DNA of 64,000 nucleotides from Imbricaverruca yamaguchii (Eukaryota; Arthropoda; Thecostraca; Neoverrucidae), in the NCBI GenBank assembly GCA_034440575.1, contig JAOTOL010001604.1, forward strand, positions 1,842,001-1,906,000, written 5' to 3'. A model generated the notes under the pieces. It worked only from the letters and a program-made list of their open reading frames with translations. It ran no database searches and had not been told where the DNA came from. This document shows, piece by piece, positions 1 through 8,965 of this stretch (positions are counted from its first letter, which is position 1; each line of letters starts with the position of its first letter). The translations under genes were made by a program, and so were the position numbers.

Positions 1-68
1 ACTGCACCGACGAAACCTTTGTGACCTTGACCGCTCCGAGTCAGTGTCCGACGTCCTGAGATTTTAGT

Positions 69-414
<346 letters not shown>

Positions 415-682
415 CGGATAGTCATGCACAGTGGACACGACACACACGAGCACACATTCATTTGTCCACCCTAATATGCTACAAGACCCGTCCCATTTTG
501 ACGCCTATGAACAAAAGCAGGAGATAGGCAGAGTGCTGAGACCGACAGACAGTCCCTATCTCTGCTGCAGTCCCTGATCGTCAGTGTTGTCAGCGGCATC
601 GTCAGCGTCGTCAGCGTCGTGAGGATGTCGAACGTCCTGACGAGAGATACCGACACTATAACTGTTTTTTTAACGTTTTCAG

Positions 683-750
683 TACGCCATGTCCTTCAAC
701 ATGAACCCCAACAAGTGGATGCTGGTCAACTTCGACTGCTCTACGATGTG
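683..750 (+). CDS. Tdc: Tdc exon with the PLP lysine (first exon in window)
   Basis: The exon follows a pyrimidine-rich acceptor ending in TTTTCAG and ends at a GTGAGT donor. It encodes SFNMNPNKWMLVNFDCS around the lysine that forms the Schiff base with pyridoxal phosphate. It starts in phase 0 and ends with two bases (TG) that are completed by the first G of the next exon to give Trp. No earlier exon is visible in bases 1-682, so the 5' part of the gene lies to the left. Confidence 0.88.
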
Positions 751-2417
751 GTGAGTACTGGTCATGACACGGAACTAAACATATCCGCATCCGGTGCTAA
801 ACAGGAAGTAGGTTAAAGGAACGATGTATACATGTTTTGGGAAATCCTGATGTGTTCAACATTCGTCTTGAGCGTGCTGGACACTGATCACGACCTGAAA
901 TTTCACTTGGCTGCTTTACAGGTGCTCTCGTCGTCAAAAGATCAAAAGGTCAAAAGGTCAAAAGATCAAAAGGTCAAAAGATCAAAAGGTCAAAAGACAA
1001 TTGGTGTGTGTGGTCACGTGGTCAGATGACCTGACCCACCCCCGAGCGGTGTCGGAATGTCACGAGCATGACAGTTGGTGGGTGTGGTCGAGTGGCCAGA
1101 CGATGATATTGTGCTGGGCGTGGTTATCATCCAGGGGAAGGCTGAAGATCTCACGAACCCGGGGTCCAGGTTTTTATTTTCAAGATTTTTTTTAGACTGA
1201 ATAGGAATGATGAGAAATTAACATTATCAGGGTACTAAACCAGATGGGCCCAGACTTCCTCCAATCCATCCGGGATCTCTAGATGTGGCCCAGGATAACC
1301 ATTGGCACCAATTTTCATCAAAATTCAAAAGATGGGTGTATTGAGTACCGGTCGATTTGTCTAGAGTTAATTAATCTAGGGTTAAGGGTCTATGGTCCAG
1401 GACTCTAGGACTCGGGGTCTACGGTTCAAGGTCTATGGTCTAGCGTCCAGGGTCTAGGGCTCAGTGCCTAGAGTCCAGGATCTGGGGTCTGGGGTCCATG
1501 GTCTAGGGCTAATTAATCTAGGGTCTCATGTTCACGCAGTCTGTCTGCAGTCTTCCGGTTAGTTTCTGACTTCGTCGTTCGCCGCGTTCATCGGCCCGTT
1601 CCTCGGCCCGTTCCTCGGCCCGTTCCTCGGCCCGTTCCTCGGCCCGTTCCTCAGCCCGTTCCTCAGCCCGTTCCTCGGCCCGTTCCTCGGCCCGTTCCTC
1701 AGCCCGTTCCTCGGCCCGTTCATTGGTCCGTTCCTCGACCCGCTTCTAGGCCAGTTTCTCGGCCTATTTCTCGACCAGTTTCCCGGCCCGTTTCTCTGCG
1801 CGTTCCCCAGTCCGCACCGGCTATAACACGTCCAGATGCCTCGGGCGACATCTGCCCGAGACGTATTGGTAGCGTTCGGCCGCGGTATCTCCGTGTATCT
1901 GGGCGGCCTAGATAGTCGGCTCGGCACAATGGCGGTCCGATCTGCTCGTGCGACGACTCCGGCCCAATCGGCTGACGATCGGCCTCTGCCGCCGCAGCTG
2001 ACCGCCCACCCCGCGTGACCTCGACATGACCTCGACATGGCCTCACATGAACATGAATGGGCCATCTGTTCCCGTACCGGTGAATCGTGAGCAAGCAATG
2101 GCCGATAAACCGGCAATATGGCGACCACTGACTCACGCGAGAAACCGAGCGATGATGATGGAGAGGCGACCGGACCGTGCTTCATCACGCTCCGACATAT
2201 CTCGTTGAACTTGCCCACTACCACCTAAATGGTAGTTGGACTTAGTCGCAGCTGAAGCTTGAGCACAACACGTGGTAAGGAATCTTTAAAAGACATGCCC
2301 GTTCTGGTTCATTGAGCAGAATCAGGCGTGATGCGAAGAGCCAGGCTCACAGCCCGGAAAACTGCAACAGGCATGCTCTGAGAAGCGACACGGCTCTTGC
2401 GATATATCCTCTCTCTT

Positions 2418-2496
<79 letters not shown>

Positions 2497-5400
2497 TCCC
2501 TTGGGGCTCTAAAATCCGTTTCACCACTGCTACTTGTCGTTCCCTGGCCGTACAGTGACTAATCACTAAATCGATCACTTTTTCACAATCACAGTGAATT
2601 ATGCACGATCCCTTCGTCAGTCTGCTGTCCTCTGATAGGTCTCTCGCCACGCCATCGTGACGTAACGTGATGTGTCGTGTGCCACCTTGATCATGATGCT
2701 ACCGTGCTGTTCGACAACAGTCACCGCGCCATGCGGTGCAGTATCTACGTCTGCACGTCAATCTGCGGGAGTACAGAGATTTGGTGTTACTGTTTTGTCA
2801 GGTGGACATTGGTGCTATCTGACGTGCATTATTCACCAGGTGTGTTATAACACACATTGTTGCCTATTGTATTATTTTGAAGCTTACGTCAGCTCGTAAA
2901 AAGTTTGATGGATAATAATTGGACATTACGGGAGCAGGTATATTTTGAAGGGAATTCGTAAGTGTTCGGGTTCCCCGCATGCTTTTAGCGCCCTGATATG
3001 TTTTTTAGACCTGGATGCGAATTTTATGACAACTGATGCGAATCGGTGGTGGGCTCGACCGACGGAATTGTTTGGGCCGCAGCGCGTCTTTTCTGGATTC
3101 CGTTTATTTTTGCGACTGAGGCGGGAGTCTTCGAGGTCCCAGCGCTTCTTTCAGGGCCTGTTCTGAATTTGTCGGAGCCCGGATCGCTACTCGCGCTTGC
3201 CAGTCGCATCGCTACGCACACTTGCCAGTCACATCGCTACGCACACTTGCCATTCCTGTCGCTACGCGCACTTGCCATTCCTATCGCTACCCCCGCTTGC
3301 CATTCCTATCGCTACGCGCGCTTGCCAGTCCATTGGCACTCGAGCTTGCTTTTTGGAACAATGGCCCACGTCAAGTGGCTGGCGACATGATCAGGACCGC
3401 TATCCTAGTCAACTGACGGAGACGATGCTCGTACATTCCTGATGGATGACCTCACGGCTGGCGAAGAGCCTGACAATCCATATATTTCACCAGGTTAGGA
3501 GTAGCATACTCATGAGATACAGTGACACGTATCCACAAGAAGTACAATGGCACGTGTTCACAAGAGAGGCAGTGACACGTACTCACAGGAGGGACATTGA
3601 CGAATGTTCACAAGAGGGACAGTGGCACGTGTTCACAAGAGGGACAGTGACGTTCACCAGAGGGACAGTGACACGTGTTCACAATAGAGGCAGTGGCACG
3701 TACTCACAAGAGGGACAGTGCCACGTGATCACCAGAGGGACAATGACACGTGTTCACAAGAGGGACAGTGATACGTGTTCACAACTTCCCATGGCCTCGA
3801 AATTGGTTCTTTGATTCCCTGTTGGAAAGATGAAAAGCCACCCATAGAGACCACACCAATCTGGCGACATTTATTCATGGTGTGATTTTTGCATGGAACT
3901 CTGATTTCTCATCGTGATTTTCTGTGGATATTTCTGGACTTCTCAGTACAGGCAGCAGCATCGGGAACTGACTCTTCCCGTCGCCATTTCACCAGCTTCT
4001 AGGGCTAGGAACATTTTACAAAATATTTTCAGCGAATGGAAGCAAAATAGAGTGACACGACACTCCTTTCGATGTCAGTGAAATTACTGTTTTTTTATAT
4101 TAGTGAAGTATTGGACACACGGAATAAAGTTTTACACAGATGGCAATTGCAGCTCAGCTGATGGATGCAACTACGACTAACCGACCCACCGTCTCTCCTC
4201 CGTCAACAGTGTCAGTCAGAAGTGCCAGCCAAAACATCTAGACTGATTTCCGATGAGTTATCACAACCGGAGCGGAACTCGGCATACAAAACAACGTCGT
4301 CAAATGTTCTCCTCCTATACATTTTGAACTAAAAAAGGCTGCCGAAAGCTGGCAGTTCCGAGAGCATGTCATTTTCACTCGGAGCTTACAAAGATCCATA
4401 TCAAATAGTCCCAAGCGGCGAACAATACCCCTTCTTCCACCTCCTCGTAAGCCAATATATTAATATGCTTTCTTTCCGTGGGAGACCCTCAGCATCACGT
4501 TATCAGGCCATTGATGAATGGTGTCTTTGGTATATTGCCCCAATGGAAGAATTTGCATCACAGTTTTTCAAGGAACAACAAAAGCAGAAGACCTGCCTTC
4601 AAAGCAATATGACGCGGTGACCAACCGTGTCCTTCAGGTATGATAATGATCCATTAGCAGAGCGAGCTATCTTATCTCCCGATAGGGTGAGGGATCGGTT
4701 CAAGCTAGCCCAAGCTCTGTAACTCTGACCGTTACCTTTAACTCTGAATGTTACCCTGCCTCCCGACAGGGTGAGGGATCGGTTCAAGCTGACCCAAGCT
4801 CCGTAACTCTGACCGTTACCTTGTCTCTCGACAGGGTGAGGGAACGGTTCAAGCTGACCCAAGCTCTGTAGCATCTGACCGTTACCTTGTATCCCAACAG
4901 GGTGAGGGATCGGTTCAAGCTGACCCAAGCTCTGTAGCATCTGACCGTTACCTTGTATCCCGACAGGGTGAGGGATCGGTTAACTTATCTGACCGTTACC
5001 TTGTATCTCAACAGGGTGAGGGATCGGTTCAAGCTAACCCAAGCTCTGTAACATCTGACCGTTACCTTGTATCCCGACAGGGTGAGGGATCGGTTCAAGC
5101 TGACCCAAGCTCTGTAGCATCTGACCGTTACCTTGTATCCCGACAGGGTGAGGGATCGGTTCAAGCTGACCCAAGCTCTGTAGCATCTGACCGTTACCTT
5201 GTATCCCGACAGGGTGAGGGATCGGTTCAAGCTAACCCAAGTTCTGTAGCATCTGACCGTTACCTTGTATCCCAACAGTGACCCAACCTCTGTAACTCTG
5301 ACCGTTACCTTGTATCCCGACAGGGTGAGGGATCGGTTCAAGCTGACCCAAGCGCTGGTGGTGGACCCACTCTATCTGCAGCACAACTACTCGGACAAGT

Positions 5401-8400
5401 CCATCGACTACCGCGTAGGTTCAACTTGGGAAATATAAAGGAGATGAATAAGAAGGCCCACCGCTTCGGCAGGAGTTCGAGCCAAGTTTTGTAGTGTTTC
5501 CGGGCCTGCCTTAGAAAGACAATGTCGCGGAGTTCGGAGTACATTGCATTTGATGCCTTTTCTAATGACGTCGGAGTTCGACATGTCAGGCTACATATTT
5601 CAGTAAAAAGAAGAACACTCAATTTCGATAGATGAGGTTTTCCTCTCGCAGGAAGGGCATCGAGTTGTAGAGGTGCTGTATCACTTGCTGCATGCTTCCA
5701 TATCATTTTACATCTTGGATGTAACCACTGCCGTTACTGGGGATGGGGGAGGGGGAGTGGCGACGACAGACTGCTGCTTGACACTGACTCTGGTGACCGT
5801 CTGACCCTCTGACTGTGACCGTCTGAACTTTTGACTCTTTGATTGTGACCCTCTGATACTATTACTTTGACCCTCTAACTGTACCCTCTGACCCTCCAAT
5901 TGTGACCCCCTAGCCCTCTAACTGTACCCTCTGACCCTCCAACTGTGACCCTCTAACTATCTGGCTGCGACCCTCTGACCCTCCAACTGCGACCCCCTAA
6001 CCCTCTGACTGCGACCCTCTGACCCTCCAACTGCGACCCCCTAACCCTCTGACTGCGACCCTCTGACCCTCCAACTGTGACCTCCTAACCCTCTGACTGT
6101 GACCCTCTGACCCTCCAAATGTGACCCCCTAACCCTCTGACTGCGCTCTGACCCTCCAACTGCGACCCCCTAACCCTCTGACTGCGACCCTCTGACCCTC
6201 TGAGCGTGCCGACAGCACTGGGGTATCCCGCTGAGCCGGCGGTTCCGCTCGCTGAAGCTGTGGTTCGTGATCCGGAGCCACGGCGTGGAGGGTCTGCGGC
6301 GGTACATCAGAGAGCACGTCCGGCTGGCCAAGCACTTCCAGAGCTACGTCGAGGCCAACGAAAAGTTCGAGCTGATGAACGAGGTGAAGGTGAGGAGAGT
6401 CGGCGGCGCGGGCAGCGCCCGAGTCGTGTGTGTCTGGTGGTGCTGGGAGCTTGCGTCGCTGGCGATGCTGGCAGATGGCGAACGGAAACCGGCTCGAGCA
6501 GGGGCTTCGCGGCATTCGGTTGTTTGTTGGTTGGTTCACGACACACTTTATGCACATTCACGGCTAATGGCGCCGCCCACACTGTTTCGCCGGTGGGCCG
6601 CGGGATTGGGAAATGTCCTGAGCGGCGCTAGTGTCGAACCCGGGATCTTTGGTACCCATAGCCCGACACCTTAACCACTCGGCCATCCCCGCCCCTTCGC
6701 AGCATTCGGTTGGCGCAACGACTTCAGGCAGCGTTCCGGTCTATAGTGCATGTGTCTGTGGAAATATGAAAGATCTATGGCATTGCATTTGCATTCGGCT
6801 GAGAAGGCTCTCGTTTGAAACCCAGGCGAAGTCTTTCATCGCATCATATCACCCTCTGAACAGACAGTACATTTCAGCATATAGTAAGTAAGGCCTTGTC
6901 GAGTGTAGGAAATCATTAATGTGTGTGCTTATAAAATGTATTCTTGGAACTAGAATAAGATTAAAAGGTGTGCAAGTCTCTGACAAATCAAGTGATGTTA
7001 AGTGTTTAATGTTAAGAAACAAACATCAAGACAAGAGACACAGCCAGGGAGGTCCGGGCCCGGCCGCTTTAACAACAACAACAAAAACAATTTCATGTTT
7101 CAAACAACACAATTCCGTATGTTCACCACACAAAATCAGAAGTTTTCGCCGCATAGTGTTCACCTTTGATGGAATCGTTCCATAGTGGCTGTTGAGCTTG
7201 GCAACTCCTCCCCAACAGCTGTAACCATTCAGCATCGCCGTCAACCATGCTATGCCACACTGTATGACCGTGTTGTTGCTGGCTAGCTACCTGTCAACGA
7301 CATGTTCAGGGGTACTCGTCCTACTATCCAGTACCTGGTGCTAACCTATCTACGACGTGTTCAGGGGTACGTATCCTACCATGTAGTACCTGGTGTTGAC
7401 CATATCTACATGTCCATGGTTACTCATCCCACTATGCAGTACCTGGTGTTGACCTATATGCAAAAGAATAAAAGGTGAATTATGTTCTAGCTGAACTTGG
7501 TCTACGCCGACAAATGGCATCCATGTTTGCGCCCTGAGGCATACTTGGTCGGACTCTCGAGATCTACTGATAACTAGCCAAGGGAAAATACATATTATCA
7601 TAGTTGTGATGGTGGGAGCAGACATTTAGGATAGTTGCTGAATAAGGACAGTGCTGACGTGAATAAAAAAACAATCAAACCAAGGGCATCTTGTTTGAAT
7701 AACTTGACGCAACTGTCTGCATACCACCCATTTTTGGAAACAATTTTGCATCCGACTTGACTTTAATGCAGATTATAACCTACTGCAGCACATTAAAAAA
7801 AGTAAGGCACCTTGGTTTTATCTAATTTCATCTGATGTGGTTTTATGGCGAGATAACGCTGGCTTGGTAACAGCCACCCGTTTGCAGCTGGGACTGGTCT
7901 GCTTCCGGCTAAAAGGAACCAACGCTCTGAATCAGAAGCTGCTGACCAACATCAACGCGTCCGGCAAGCTGCACATGGTGCCGGCCTCGCTCAACGACGT
8001 GTTCGTCATCCGCTTCTGCGTCTGCGCGCAGAACGCCAGCGAGAAGGACATTGGTGAGTTGTTCAAGCCCACCGTCCTGGTGTATCGGGTGGGTCAGGCT
8101 GCACGTTCCGTCGGCGGTGTTGTTCTGCGCTGCGTGGAGCCGCTCAAGGTACGCCGTCGGCGTGGCATGTACAGGTTGAGGTGTTTTGTGGTGGCACAGC
8201 CGACTTGGCCATGACATTAGCGGAGTGAGGTGTTTTGTGGTGGCACAGCCGACTTGGCCATGACATTAGCGGGGTGAGGTGTTTTGTGGTGGCACAGCCG
8301 ACTTTGCCATAACATTAGCGGGGTGAAGTGTTTTGTGACGGTCCAGCTAGTCTATCCGTGACATACACAGGATGAGATATTCTGTGGTGGTACAGCTTCT

Positions 8401-8898
8401 CGACTGCGTGTGCTACTACTGTCCAGGTCATTTGCATTTTTCCATTTAGGCTGCGTGTGACACATTTTGTTATTATTCCAGAAACCCGCTTGACCCTTCC
8501 CAGTTACACCACGGAAGACCATACGAACAATGCCTCAGCTGCCTCTCGCTCTGTCCACAGTATACGCCTGGACCGTAATCACACAATACGCAGAAGACTT
8601 ACTTCAGGAAGATAGTCGCATTGCAGGGAAGCCAAGAGAGGTAATCATGAGTCCGCTAAAACAATTGCGCCGAAATGGTTACGTCCCTTGTACAGATATC
8701 TGCATTACTGGCTTTCTTGTAATTACCTTGTGTGCTTCTGTTTTCTCTCCATGAAATTATGCATATGGAAAACTACACATGGACAATGTGCCTATCTACA
8801 ATGTACAATGCATGTACAATGCACATTGTTCCCATATGCACGTATTCTATCAAATTCTTAAATGTACGTATGTAGGTCTTACATACATATAACTAAAT

Positions 8899-8965
<67 letters not shown>

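Larger units (their letters stand above)
751..5323 (+). other. Tdc intron 1 (4.6 kb, repeat-rich)
   Basis: The intron runs from a GTGAGT donor to a CCCGACAG acceptor. It holds six separate tandem arrays (932-998, 1370-1536, 1590-1800, 2409-2493, 3190-3335, 3520-3785), one interspersed repeat (1157-1290) and the exon-boundary array 4660-5323. The stretches 1810-2400, 2500-3180 and 3790-4660 look single-copy. An 84-codon open frame at 4366-4620 is unrecognised and has no splice context that makes it a convincing exon. Confidence 0.8.

Noticed and set aside
4366..4620. 84-codon open frame in Tdc intron 1
   Set aside because: No homology recognised, no matching splice phases, and the Tdc reading frame is complete without it.
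6640..6694. tRNA-Leu/Ser gene (minus strand)
   Set aside because: A and B boxes are present but the acceptor stem does not close and the sequence continues into a shared SINE body with target duplications.
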